Assembly (NCBI GenBank): GCA_019359115.1
Contig: JAHHHW010000085.1
Coordinates: 119,134 to 183,133 of the forward strand
DNA from: Pelatocladus maniniholoensis HA4357-MV3
Lineage (GTDB): Bacteria > Cyanobacteriota > Cyanobacteriia > Cyanobacteriales > Nostocaceae
DNA: 64,000 nucleotides
Reading direction: 5' to 3'
Shown: one piece after another, positions 8,072 to 16,080 of the stretch
Layout: each line of letters opens with the position of its first letter
Numbering within the stretch: the first letter of the stretch is position 1
Made by a program: the position numbers and the translations under genes
Notes under the pieces: model-generated
Told to the model about the DNA's origin: nothing
Database searches by the model: none
The model's input: the letters and a program-made list of their open reading frames with translations, nothing else

Positions 8072-8692
8072 TTAATCGTTAATTTCTACAGTCGTAATAC
8101 CTGCATCTAATGCTGCTTTGACAGTATCAGGAATAAACCAGTTAGCCTCACCAGCTTGAAAAACTTTTGCAGGCGGAACATTAAATTCTATTTCACCAGT
8201 TTTGGGGTTGTTTGTAGCGACTAAACGAGTTCCATCTACAATCTTAAAAGCTGTCGCAGGTTTGGCTGCTTGATTTTCTGTAGCAGGTGTTCCAGGAATA
8301 TAAACACCATCACAATCTAAGTCTTCATCAGTTTCTGCACCACTAGGTAGAAGATACAATTGATTGTCGTAGGTTGAGCTAGATTTTTTAGGCTTTTGAG
8401 CGTAGACTAACAGTGTCTTTCCAGTTTCGTTGCGACATACACCACAACTTTCACCAGTTTCCAAGATATATTTTTGGAATTTTAGATTAGAAATATTTTC
8501 GAGAATTTCTGGAGTTGAACCTTGGGTTTGTTTTTCCTGTAAAGCTGCATCTAGTGCTTCAGTCACTTCGATATAATCTGGATTAGAAGTGTACTTTTTA
8601 CCAGCCCAAGATGGTTGAGTAATCATTAGATTTACAAGCAATATTACGCAGACAATAGTGATTTTAAGCAGATTAATCTTGAAAATTTTCAT
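8072..8692 (-). CDS. secreted hypothetical protein
   Basis: 206 aa from the chosen ATG. AAGGA lies 8 bases before this ATG, whereas the longer frame (to 8716) lacks such a site. A signal peptide is clear: MKIFKINLLK, a hydrophobic stretch, then a likely cleavage after QPSWA. The mature part begins GKKYTSNPDYIEV and holds a CGVC pair of cysteines near residue 85 (ESCGVCRNETGK) that could form a disulfide, plus one Cys in DEDLDCDGVY. No family recognised. It probably acts in the periplasm. The upstream neighbour on the same strand is a CadD-like gene 112 bp away, so cotranscription is possible but not evident. Confidence 0.7.
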   Translation of the reverse strand: MKIFKINLLKITIVCVILLVNLMITQPSWAGKKYTSNPDYIEVTEALDAALQEKQTQGSTPEILENISNLKFQKYILETGESCGVCRNETGKTLLVYAQKPKKSSSTYDNQLYLLPSGAETDEDLDCDGVYIPGTPATENQAAKPATAFKIVDGTRLVATNNPKTGEIEFNVPPAKVFQAGEANWFIPDTVKAALDAGITTVEIND

Positions 8693-8804
8693 CAGTTGAT
8701 CCTTGCAAAAGTTCAAAGTAAAACTTCAAACTTTTTGGCTAGCTGTTAACTAAATAATTGAATATTTAATGCCGTTCTCAGCAATCTTTCATCTATATTT
8801 AGAC

Positions 8805-9566
8805 TCAAATTTTTTCAACTTTATGTAACACTTGCGGTTTAGATGTTTCTAAAGAAAACCCGTAAATTTCTCGCCACATATTCCGGCTTGCAATTAAAAG
8901 ATACGAACCAAGAACTATGCAAACTATGACAGCCAACATAGGTGTTTCTAGAGTGTGGCTTCCCATCAAAATTGAGATGCCTAATCCGATTAAGATAAAG
9001 GGAATCAGAAAATTACCATAGCGAGTAATTGCAGAAGCGATCGCACCAACTTTGGTCAAACAGTAAGCAAGATAACACCACACACCCACCATCGAGAAGA
9101 ACACTCCAACAATGATGAGCAAGTTATCCCAACTGGTACTGGCAAATAATGGCATATAGATCCCGATGTTGTCGCCACCGTTAGCAACCGTTATCGCTGC
9201 AACACCATAGGTTTGGGGAGCAAGTAAACTTGATAACCAAGATTGAGATGAGTTTGAAGATTGGGTATCTGCTGCTGTGTCTTCATTTTCAGTATCTGGA
9301 TGTAGTAAGCGACTGATGGCGATCGCAATTGGAACCATACCGAGTAAACCAATCCAGGATTCTGGTAAGATGCATTTACCCAAAAAACTTGGTAAACTTG
9401 CAATTACTAACGCACTAAAACCCAAGTATTGACCAATAAGAATATGGCGACGACGAAAGCAACTACTTACTTGGGAAAAAAACAGTGACAAAACAACAAT
9501 ATCATCGAGATTAGTTGCAGCAAAAGCAGTCAGTCCTGTAGGAATAGCAGTTAGTAATCCGCTCAT
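8805..9566 (-). CDS. CadD-family (LysE superfamily) cation transporter, copy 1
   Basis: 253 aa, six hydrophobic segments. The family signatures are intact: FAATNLDDIVVL in helix 1, the basic loop FRRRHILIGQYLGF, SWIGLLGMVPIAI in helix 3, and ANGGDNIGIYMPLF in helix 4. A hydrophilic loop rich in T, S, D and N (about 98-118) separates the two halves. CadD proteins were described in staphylococci as cadmium resistance transporters; the natural substrate in cyanobacteria is not known. A C-terminal tail (SLETSKPQVLHKVEKI) is longer than in the other three copies. It is divergent from the LysR gene at 9849, with 282 bp between them, a typical LysR target arrangement. Confidence 0.85.
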   Translation of the reverse strand: MSGLLTAIPTGLTAFAATNLDDIVVLSLFFSQVSSCFRRRHILIGQYLGFSALVIASLPSFLGKCILPESWIGLLGMVPIAIAISRLLHPDTENEDTAADTQSSNSSQSWLSSLLAPQTYGVAAITVANGGDNIGIYMPLFASTSWDNLLIIVGVFFSMVGVWCYLAYCLTKVGAIASAITRYGNFLIPFILIGLGISILMGSHTLETPMLAVIVCIVLGSYLLIASRNMWREIYGFSLETSKPQVLHKVEKI

Positions 9567-9786
9567 TACATAGTATCTCCGTGCTGGTGTCAGCAGTTAT
9601 TGCTTATTGGTTTTTGAGAAGTGATAACTGGATAATTGGTAACTGATAACTGCATAGTTTTACTTTATGGCTCACTACTATTGAAAGCAAACAGTCTTTT
9701 TTTTCAAATCCATAGATGGAAGTTATAAATGTCTGCCAACCATACGCTTAATAACTATTTGTAAGAAGTACAGTTTTTCGATTGAT

Positions 9787-9796
9787 TTACCGTATA
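9787..9796. promoter_or_regulatory. candidate operator TTACCGTATA upstream of the LysR gene
   Basis: TTACCGTATA lies 52 bases before the LysR start codon, in the divergent spacer with CadD copy 1. It continues into an imperfect palindrome GTATAATAC, which may double as a -10 element. The same core TACCGTAT is found upstream of two other genes of this cluster (12376 and 13743). The shared core suggests common control; no binding evidence exists. Confidence 0.35.
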
Positions 9797-9848
9797 ATAC
9801 TTTTGTTATGATTCAAATCACCACTTAACTAGTCGGTAAGTAGCTAAA

Positions 9849-10784
9849 ATGACATTGGAGCAGTTGCGAATTTTTCTAGCTGTTGCGGAACTGTTGCACT
9901 TTACTCGCGCCGCAGAAGCACTTTATATCACCCAACCAGCTGTCAGTGCTGCGATCCAATGTTTAGAAACAGAATACGGTTTGAAGTTATTTCATCGGAT
10001 TGGTCGTCATATTGAAATCACGGATGCTGGAAAATTATTGCAAGGTGAAGCGCAGAAAATTATTGATCAAGTCCGATTAACTGAACGTGGTTTGAAAGAA
10101 TTAAATAATCTGCAACGAGGAGAGTTAAAGCTAGGTGCAAGTTTAACAGTAGGGAATTATTTTCTCCCCAAAAAAATTAGCCAATTTAAACGACTATATC
10201 CTGGTATTTTTGTCAACTGTACACTCGGAAATGCCGAAGAAATTTGTGAGGGGACTGCTGTGGGGATGTATGATTTGGGGTTTGTGACAGGAGATATCAA
10301 ACCTACCTTACAACAAAGTTTAGAACAAGAAGAGATTGGGAGCGATCGCCTACAAATAGTTGTTGGTAAATCTCATCCTTGGTTTGAGCATCTAGAAATT
10401 TACCTTGATGACTTACTCAATACTAGTTGGGTAATGCGTGAATCTGGTTCTGGCGCGCAACAGATGTTTGAACAAGCCTTACAAAATTGGGGAATTGAAC
10501 CCAGCCAATTAGATGTTGTACTAAATTTAAACAGTAGCGAAATGGTGAGAGCAGTGGTAGAGAGCGGTGTTGGTGCAGCTGCTATTCCTGAATCTATAGT
10601 CAAAAAAGAATTACAATTAGAAACATTACACGCCATAAAAATTATCGATTCTTTAAGAGGATCTCGCAAAAGACTAGAAATTGTCCAACCTATTTGGAAG
10701 TTGAAACATCGTCAACGTTTTCAAACACAGGTAGTCATAGCTTTTGAAAATTTACTCAGGGAAGATGATGCACAAGTGGCTTAG
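9849..10784 (+). CDS. LysR-family transcriptional regulator, CadD cluster
   Basis: 311 aa. An N-terminal winged helix-turn-helix (MTLEQLRIFLAVAELLHFTRAAEAL then ITQPAVSAAI) is followed by the usual linker helix and a periplasmic-binding-type effector domain (LKLGASLTVGNYFLPKKI; later LNLNSSEMVRAVVESGVGAAAIPES). This is the standard LTTR length. It is transcribed away from CadD copy 1, so it probably controls that gene and perhaps the rest of the cluster. The effector is not identifiable from sequence; its C-terminal domain is of the CysB/CbbR-like type. It is distinct from the second LysR protein of the window (PacR, 37099). Confidence 0.9.
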   Translation: MTLEQLRIFLAVAELLHFTRAAEALYITQPAVSAAIQCLETEYGLKLFHRIGRHIEITDAGKLLQGEAQKIIDQVRLTERGLKELNNLQRGELKLGASLTVGNYFLPKKISQFKRLYPGIFVNCTLGNAEEICEGTAVGMYDLGFVTGDIKPTLQQSLEQEEIGSDRLQIVVGKSHPWFEHLEIYLDDLLNTSWVMRESGSGAQQMFEQALQNWGIEPSQLDVVLNLNSSEMVRAVVESGVGAAAIPESIVKKELQLETLHAIKIIDSLRGSRKRLEIVQPIWKLKHRQRFQTQVVIAFENLLREDDAQVA

Positions 10785-10812
10785 ATATAACAGGGAACTC
10801 TGAACGGGAACT

Positions 10813-11490
10813 TTACTTATTTTTGTTTAGAATAATTACTAAACAAAAGCAACTAACTGCTAACTTAAATAAGCTTAAAGATTGATTCTTTAAAAGAAGA
10901 TAACTACCAATTCCTATTAATACTATAGGAAATATATAATTCCCATATTTACTTAATATATTTGCAATTTGAGAGTAAGAAGTAAATTTATAAGCTAGAT
11001 AACACCAAATTGCTATTAACAGAAAAAATACAATCACAATAATAATAAAATTATTTAAACTACCGCTAGCAAATAACGGGACATAAACGCTGATATTATC
11101 ACTACCATTTGCAATGGTAATAGCTGCTACGCTGTAAGTATGTGGATTGAAAAAATTTGCAGTATCTGAATTTTTATCATCTACATGTGTGATTGCAATT
11201 TCTTCAGATATATTTTCTTCTTGATTGATTAAACTGCTAATACCCATTGCTATTGGTATTAATCCTAGTAATCCGAGCCAATGCGGTGCTATGACTGATC
11301 CACTAAATAAGCCAGGAAGACTAGCAATTAACAATACTGTAAAGCCTAGATATTGACCAGCAATAATGTGCCGACATCGGAAGCTAGAATCAGTTTGAGA
11401 AAAAAGAATTAGTAAAATGACGATATCATCAATATTTGTTGCGATGAAGGCTGAAATACCAACTAAGAGTGTAGGAATAAACTCACTCAT
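10813..11490 (-). CDS. CadD-family cation transporter, copy 2
   Basis: 225 aa, six membrane segments. Signatures FIATNIDDIVIL, FRCRHIIAGQYLGF, WLGLLGLIPIAM and ANGSDNISVYVPLF are present; the last differs from copies 1 and 3 by Ser for Gly. The central loop is shorter than in copy 1 and acidic (QEENISEEIAITHVDDK). It converges with the LysR gene (28-bp gap) and diverges from copy 3 with only 85 bp between the two starts, so the two copies share one promoter region. Strongly AT-rich DNA. Substrate unknown. Confidence 0.85.
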   Translation of the reverse strand: MSEFIPTLLVGISAFIATNIDDIVILLILFSQTDSSFRCRHIIAGQYLGFTVLLIASLPGLFSGSVIAPHWLGLLGLIPIAMGISSLINQEENISEEIAITHVDDKNSDTANFFNPHTYSVAAITIANGSDNISVYVPLFASGSLNNFIIIVIVFFLLIAIWCYLAYKFTSYSQIANILSKYGNYIFPIVLIGIGSYLLLKNQSLSLFKLAVSCFCLVIILNKNK

Positions 11491-11575
11491 TTCATATATC
11501 CTGAGCTATTTCTTGAGCAAGATGCATGAAAAATAAATCTATTGTTTAGTAAAATACTATCACTGACAGTTCCCT

Positions 11576-12238
11576 ATGAATAATACTATCACTATTATTA
11601 CTCAGAGTGTAATTGCTTTTATCGCTACTAATATTGACGATATCCTCATTTTACTACTCTTTTTTTCCCAGATAAATACTAATTTTCGTCGCCGGCATAT
11701 TGTTGTCGGTCAATATCTTGGTTTTACTATTATTATTATTGCTAGTTTACCAGGTTTCTTTGGTGGTTTAGTAGTACCGCGAGCCTGGATCGGTCTATTG
11801 GGAATATTACCGATCACAATTGGGATTAAACAATTATTTAATCAAGAAACAGAAAAAATAGAACTTCAAACAGTGACTAGCGATTTTACATCATCTAGAA
11901 ATGCTAACCCTCTGTTATCCTTTATTTCTAGTCTTATCAGTCCTCAAACGTATAAAGTTGCAGCAGTCACATTTGCTAATGGTGGTGACAATATTAGTAT
12001 CTATATTCCATTTTTTGCTGGCATTAAGTTTAATAATTTACTAATTACTCTGGCAGTATTTTTTATTATGGTTGGTGTTTGGTGTGCTGTAACTTATCTA
12101 TTTGCTCGGCAAGCAACAATAGCATCTTTTTTAAGTCACTATGGTAGTAAAATTGTGCCTTTTGTACTAATTATTTTAGGTTTGTATATAATGTATGAAA
12201 GAGGTACGTTTAGCTTATTAAGCTTGATAAAATACTAA
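11576..12238 (+). CDS. CadD-family cation transporter, copy 3
   Basis: 220 aa, six membrane segments, closest to copy 2 in helix 1 (FIATNIDDILIL) and to copies 1 and 4 in helix 3 (WIGLLGILPI). FRRRHIVVGQYLGF and ANGGDNISIYIPFF are intact, so both acidic motifs thought to line the transport path are present. It is divergent from copy 2. A weakly spaced plus-strand gene for a small membrane protein follows after 169 bp. Substrate unknown. Confidence 0.85.
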   Translation: MNNTITIITQSVIAFIATNIDDILILLLFFSQINTNFRRRHIVVGQYLGFTIIIIASLPGFFGGLVVPRAWIGLLGILPITIGIKQLFNQETEKIELQTVTSDFTSSRNANPLLSFISSLISPQTYKVAAVTFANGGDNISIYIPFFAGIKFNNLLITLAVFFIMVGVWCAVTYLFARQATIASFLSHYGSKIVPFVLIILGLYIMYERGTFSLLSLIKY

Positions 12239-12375
12239 ATCAATTATTTGGCATAAGCCAACCTTAAGCTAACCATCATTAATAGGTAAATAAATAACAA
12301 TAAAATCGCTAATTGAGAAATATTTGAGTAAAAATTAAAGCTTGAGTCTATACTTTTTTTATTTTGTGTCATAAA

Positions 12376-12384
12376 ATACGGTAT
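12376..12384. promoter_or_regulatory. candidate operator ATACGGTAT upstream of 12408
   Basis: ATACGGTAT is the reverse complement of ATACCGTAT, the core seen at 9787 and 13743. It forms a 9-bp palindrome (ATAC-N-GTAT) and ends 23 bases before the start codon of the small membrane protein. Confidence 0.3.
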
Positions 12385-12407
12385 ATCGATAGAAAATAAG
12401 TACTAAA

Positions 12408-12839
12408 ATGCTGAATATTGAAAAAGTCGGTACAAAACAGACACCACAAACGACCATAAAAGACTTACCCAAAACATTTTTGCAAAAGCTCAGAGGAGGA
12501 TTCTTTTTAGTTATTGGATATTTATTGTCACCATTATGTTGGTGGAACGATTTAGTTTTCAATCTACCGATCGCTTATTTTTTTGGTTATATCTGTAGTC
12601 TTTTCGCCCCTAAATTATTTATGCCTTGTGCCATTATTGGCTACTGGTTATCTAATATTGTTGGTATTATCTTGATGCAAGCAGGTGCAATTGAGTTTTT
12701 CCAAAAACAACCCCAAGAACGTAACATAAAGAAAGAATTATTGACAGGTTTAGTTTCTTCAACCGTGTATACCTTGATAATCCTATTATTAATTCAATTT
12801 AAGATTCTTGATACACCCAATTTTTTCTCGAATAGTTAG
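12408..12839 (+). CDS. small membrane protein of the CadD cluster, unrecognised family
   Basis: 143 aa. A 30-residue polar leader is followed by GGFFLVIGYLLSPLCWWNDLVFN, then three further hydrophobic stretches (PIAYFFGYICSLFAP, MPCAIIGYWLSNIVGIILMQ and VYTLIILLLIQF). Trp-Trp and several Pro residues at helix ends are notable. I do not recognise the family. The upstream region carries the ATACGGTAT core shared with the LysR and prohibitin-like genes, which ties it to the cluster. A good terminator follows. Confidence 0.65.
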   Translation: MLNIEKVGTKQTPQTTIKDLPKTFLQKLRGGFFLVIGYLLSPLCWWNDLVFNLPIAYFFGYICSLFAPKLFMPCAIIGYWLSNIVGIILMQAGAIEFFQKQPQERNIKKELLTGLVSSTVYTLIILLLIQFKILDTPNFFSNS

Positions 12840-12855
12840 CAAATATAAGATTCAT

Positions 12856-12890
12856 AACCCCGATTGATGAAATATGTCGGGGTTGTTTTT
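12856..12890 (+). terminator. rho-independent terminator of the small membrane protein gene
   Basis: AACCCCGA (12856-12863) pairs exactly with TCGGGGTT (12877-12884), loop 13 nt, followed by a T-rich run. It lies between two convergent genes; the T-run supports plus-strand use. Confidence 0.8.
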
Positions 12891-13700
12891 TTATTGTTCA
12901 GATATTTTCAATAGTTCACTGATATTCAAAAATCTTGGAGTATCGCCACTAACCATCAGAGGTAATTTTCCATTCCATTTTTCTATTGCTTGTCTTTCCA
13001 AAATTTCCGGTGTCAAACTCTGATGCAATAATCTATTAACTTCAGTTTCTCCTTTAGCTAAATTAACTTGAGCCTCTGCTTGTTTGACTGCTTTGAGTGC
13101 AATAAATTCTGCTCGTTTTGCCTCCTGTTCTGCAATTTGTTTTGCTTCTACTGCTTCACTAAATTTGTCGGAAAAATTGACGTGAACTAGTGAAATATCA
13201 TCAACTGCAATGTAATAATCATGCAATCTTTTTGTCAGTGCTTCATCTACTCCTAATTTAACTTCTCCTCGCTTAGTTACTACTTCTTCTGCTGTGTACT
13301 TTGCGATCACGGCTTTTAAAACTTCTTCTACAGCTGGATTAATAATTTTCTCAACAACTTCTTTTTCAGTTCCAATTTTTTGAAAAATTAAATTTACTTC
13401 TCCTGGTAAAATATGCCAATTAAGTGCAACCTCTGTAAAAACATCCTGCAAATCTTTAGCATAAGCTTCCGCAGCTATTTGCTGTTTTTGAACTCTAACA
13501 CTAATTTTTTTAACTGTATTGACGATTGGTATAATAACGTGAATACCTTCATCTAATACTATTTGATCTACTTTGCCAAATTCCATTAATACACCACGTT
13601 CTCCCGCATTTATAATTACAAAAGGTGTCAAAATAATAGTGATTAAAAATAAAATCGCAGTGAATTTACCAGCACTATTCATCAGTGTTATCTTTTTCAT
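12891..13700 (-). CDS. prohibitin-family (SPFH/band 7) membrane protein
   Basis: 269 aa. One N-terminal membrane anchor (residues 12-30) is followed by the prohibitin start NAGERGVLMEFGKV, then the band 7 domain (GIHVIIPIVNTVKKISVRVQ; FTEVALNWHI; AKYTAEEVVTKR) and a coiled-coil tail rich in A, E and K (EAKQIAEQEAKRAEFIALKA). Such proteins form large ring-like membrane scaffolds and chaperone complexes. It lies among the CadD-like transporters, and its promoter carries TTACCGTATA plus a 12-bp palindrome, so it is probably coregulated. The role for metal transport or membrane stress is inferred. Confidence 0.88.
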   Translation of the reverse strand: MKKITLMNSAGKFTAILFLITIILTPFVIINAGERGVLMEFGKVDQIVLDEGIHVIIPIVNTVKKISVRVQKQQIAAEAYAKDLQDVFTEVALNWHILPGEVNLIFQKIGTEKEVVEKIINPAVEEVLKAVIAKYTAEEVVTKRGEVKLGVDEALTKRLHDYYIAVDDISLVHVNFSDKFSEAVEAKQIAEQEAKRAEFIALKAVKQAEAQVNLAKGETEVNRLLHQSLTPEILERQAIEKWNGKLPLMVSGDTPRFLNISELLKISEQ

Positions 13701-13742
13701 ACTTGCTTAAATATTTAAGAATATTACTTTAAGTCGATTGGT

Positions 13743-13765
13743 TTACCGTATATTGTAATATTACA
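13743..13765. promoter_or_regulatory. candidate operator region of the prohibitin-like gene
   Basis: TTACCGTATA at 13743-13752 is identical over 10 bases to the site upstream of the LysR gene. Directly next to it TGTAATATTACA (13754-13765) is a perfect 12-bp palindrome. Together they lie 43-65 bases upstream of the start codon at 13700 on the minus strand. Confidence 0.35.
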
Positions 13766-13919
13766 CTGATTCCATGATCAAACAACACAGTGAGGAATGA
13801 CGGAAATCAATTACCCCTCTAAAAAGTCATTAGTCACAAGTTAAATAAGTTACTCAGTATAAAATTTTAAGTTATCATACTTGAGTAAGGTTTTTTATAT
13901 CAGTAATTTCATACAAAAT

Positions 13920-13943
13920 AAGCCAGGGATCTATCCCTGGCTT
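13920..13943 (-). terminator. hairpin terminator of the pentapeptide-repeat gene
   Basis: AAGCCAGGGA pairs exactly with TCCCTGGCTT around a 4-nt loop, 26 bases after the stop codon of the minus-strand gene. On that strand ATTTTG-type sequence follows the stem, so the T-tract is interrupted. Confidence 0.7.
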
Positions 13944-13968
13944 AAATACTCATGTAGTCGGCGCTGAT

Positions 13969-14577
13969 TTAGTGATACTGATATTGAGTTACGATTCCTT
14001 GGGGTAAGAATGCATCTTCTAAATCAGCCCCTAGCAGGTTTGCTCCTTCTATGTTCGCTGTTGTAAGATTTGTTTTTTGTAAATCAGCTTTTTGTAGGTT
14101 TGCTCCAGAGAGATTTGCTCCTTGTAAATTAGCTCCCTCTAAATCTGCATCATATAGGTTTGCTCCAGAGAGATTTACTCCAGAGAGGTTTGCTTTGCTT
14201 AAATCTACTCCTTGCAAATTAGCTGTTTGTAGATTAGTTCCCTGTAAATTTGCTTTTTCTAATTCTGCTTTTAGTAAGTTTGCACCTTCCAAATTCGCTC
14301 CCATCAAGTTTACCCTTTCTAGTTGTGCTTCAACTAGGTTGCATCCAACACATTCATTAGTTGTTAATAAACGTCTAACATTTGCTGCTACAGGATCTAC
14401 AAACCATGTTGTTAGTGGTGTGGCTGGTGGAGCAGGTGTGGATTCTGTAGGTGCAGGTAATGTTTCTGATTGAGCTAAGGCGTTGGGCTGGTTAATTAAA
14501 GAAAACCCTGCTACCAATACAATAAATACAGCAGTTACAATCCAGGAAGTTAATTTTTTGGAATATAGTTTGTTCAT
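13969..14577 (-). CDS. secreted pentapeptide-repeat protein
   Basis: 202 aa from the ATG that follows AGAGGAA at good spacing; a longer frame to 14628 lacks a site. A signal peptide (MNKLYSKKLTSWIVTAVF, cleavage near ALAQ) is followed by a Pro/Thr/Ser linker and then the cyanobacterial lead-in LLTTNECVGCNL. About 20 pentapeptide repeats (A[N/D]LxG type, e.g. GANLEGANLL) follow up to LGADLEDAFLP. They form a right-handed quadrilateral beta helix. Probably thylakoid lumen or periplasm. Two cysteines, CVGC, may be redox active. It lies between the prohibitin-like gene and CadD copy 4. Confidence 0.9.
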   Translation of the reverse strand: MNKLYSKKLTSWIVTAVFIVLVAGFSLINQPNALAQSETLPAPTESTPAPPATPLTTWFVDPVAANVRRLLTTNECVGCNLVEAQLERVNLMGANLEGANLLKAELEKANLQGTNLQTANLQGVDLSKANLSGVNLSGANLYDADLEGANLQGANLSGANLQKADLQKTNLTTANIEGANLLGADLEDAFLPQGIVTQYQYH

Positions 14578-14793
14578 TAGTTTATTCCTCTTAAACTTGG
14601 TAATCTTTTTTATCTGCTTTGAGTTCACGTTAATTTCAAGATAAAACTAAAAAAACTCTGAAAGCAAATATTATTATTTTTCCTAATAATAAACAAAAAT
14701 GATGATTTTCTTAAGGTATTTACTTTCACTTAAAAGCTGCTTTTAGTTTTATTTCATAATTATTTAATTATGCTTGTAAATTTCAATAAATAA

Positions 14794-15474
14794 CTATATG
14801 TATTTGAAAAGAGTTGCCACATTGGGAACAAGTTGAAAAGTACCGCTCTTCATCATAATCGAGTATCCTAGCCACATTAACACCCAGGGGAAGATTTTTC
14901 GACCATAGCGAGCCATAAGCGGAGCAATGAGAGGATTACGAGTCAGATTGTAAGAGAGTAAGCACCATAGCCCAACAGTCAAATAGCAAACACACAAAAT
15001 TACTCCTAAACTTGGCAAATTAGTAGTAGCAAATAAAGGTACATAAATACCAATGTTGTTTCCTCCATTAGCAATAGTTACTGCTGAAACACGGTAAGTT
15101 TGAGGATCGTGTAGAGTTGCTAATAATGATTGTTGCTGACGTCTAGGTTTGACCGAATTACTAAACTTAACTGACACATTTTGTATGGTGTTGCCATTGT
15201 CATATTGACTCATGAGATTACTGATACCAATAATAATTGGTAAAATGCCTAGAAGCCCAATCCAAGCTTCTGGAAGAAATAAACCGCCAAAAAAACCAGG
15301 TAAACTCGCAAATACTAATGCTGTAAATCCAACAAATTCACCGATGATAATATGCTTAGGATGAAAGGTGTGATTAACTTTTCCAAAAAAAGCTGTCAAG
15401 TAGATATTGTCATCAAAGGTAGTTGCAAAAGCGGCAGAGATGCCAATAATTAAAGTACCAATTAGCCAACTCAT
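14794..15474 (-). CDS. CadD-family transporter, divergent copy 4
   Basis: 226 aa with the CadD layout of six membrane segments, but with changed key motifs. Helix 1 reads FATTFDDNIYLTAFF instead of ATN(L/I)DDIV; the basic loop reads FHPKHIIIGEFVGF instead of FRRRH...GQYLGF; and helix 4 has ANGGNNIGIYVPLF, where Asn replaces the Asp of the other copies. The pair DD in helix 1 is kept. The changes suggest altered substrate or mechanism. It stands apart from the other copies, after the pentapeptide gene, on the minus strand. Confidence 0.8.
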   Translation of the reverse strand: MSWLIGTLIIGISAAFATTFDDNIYLTAFFGKVNHTFHPKHIIIGEFVGFTALVFASLPGFFGGLFLPEAWIGLLGILPIIIGISNLMSQYDNGNTIQNVSVKFSNSVKPRRQQQSLLATLHDPQTYRVSAVTIANGGNNIGIYVPLFATTNLPSLGVILCVCYLTVGLWCLLSYNLTRNPLIAPLMARYGRKIFPWVLMWLGYSIMMKSGTFQLVPNVATLFKYI

Positions 15475-16080
15475 AGTTTTTGCTCACAAAAGTTTAAAAT
15501 TACTTCTTTAATCCTTCTCTGCTACTAAGAAGTGAAGGCAGTTCAGGAGATAGTTGAAATGTTTTTATATCTAGGCGATCGCCATTAATTAGATTTGAGA
15601 TTTTCTTTAAACTCAGCTTGTTATGAATATTATGTGTTTCTGCAAACAAGAGCAAATATTCTTTTTTTTGGAAATAATAAATAGAAGTTATTAAATAAAT
15701 ACAAATCGCAGGAATAAAAATTAGTCAAAGCATAACTCTCTGAGTTTTGATATGCTGTATAAACAGCGATTCACCGCAAATATAACCGTATAAACGGAAG
15801 AGTAATTTTTACGCCAGCTTTAAACACTCAATTCCGTTTTGGAAAAACGCCTTTTTCCACTTACCTGATAAAACCAGACGAAACGCCCAGTATTGGCAGT
15901 TGGAGCCTCATGTTTATCTCCACAGAGCAACATTTTGACTACGTTTGCTCGTTTCACCTCACGCTTGTCTTGGCTGTTTTCGAGAAACTCTGGAGCGCGA
16001 TCGCGCGATCGCGACATGCAACATTAACACCACAATAAGTAAGAATTTTTATAAGAAGAAGAAACTAGGTAAATTTCAAG
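15475..16080. other. 606-bp spacer with a doubtful 65-codon frame (15820-16017, minus)
   Basis: No convincing gene. A minus-strand frame at 15820-16017 starts with MSRSRDRAPEF and ends GKRRFSKTELSV. Its first codons come from two back-to-back HIP1 octamers (15997-16004 and 16005-16012), so it is more likely repeat or decayed sequence than a real gene. The left part is AT-rich and featureless. The right end must hold the promoter of the cysteine synthase gene. Confidence 0.4.

Noticed and set aside
14051..14473. Plus-strand open frame of 140 codons
   Set aside because: It is the antisense of the pentapeptide-repeat gene; the periodic composition of that gene keeps the other strand open.
15820..16017. 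Minus-strand 65-codon gene
   Set aside because: Its start lies in tandem HIP1 octamers, there is no ribosome site, and no domain is recognisable; kept only as a doubtful frame in the spacer entry.
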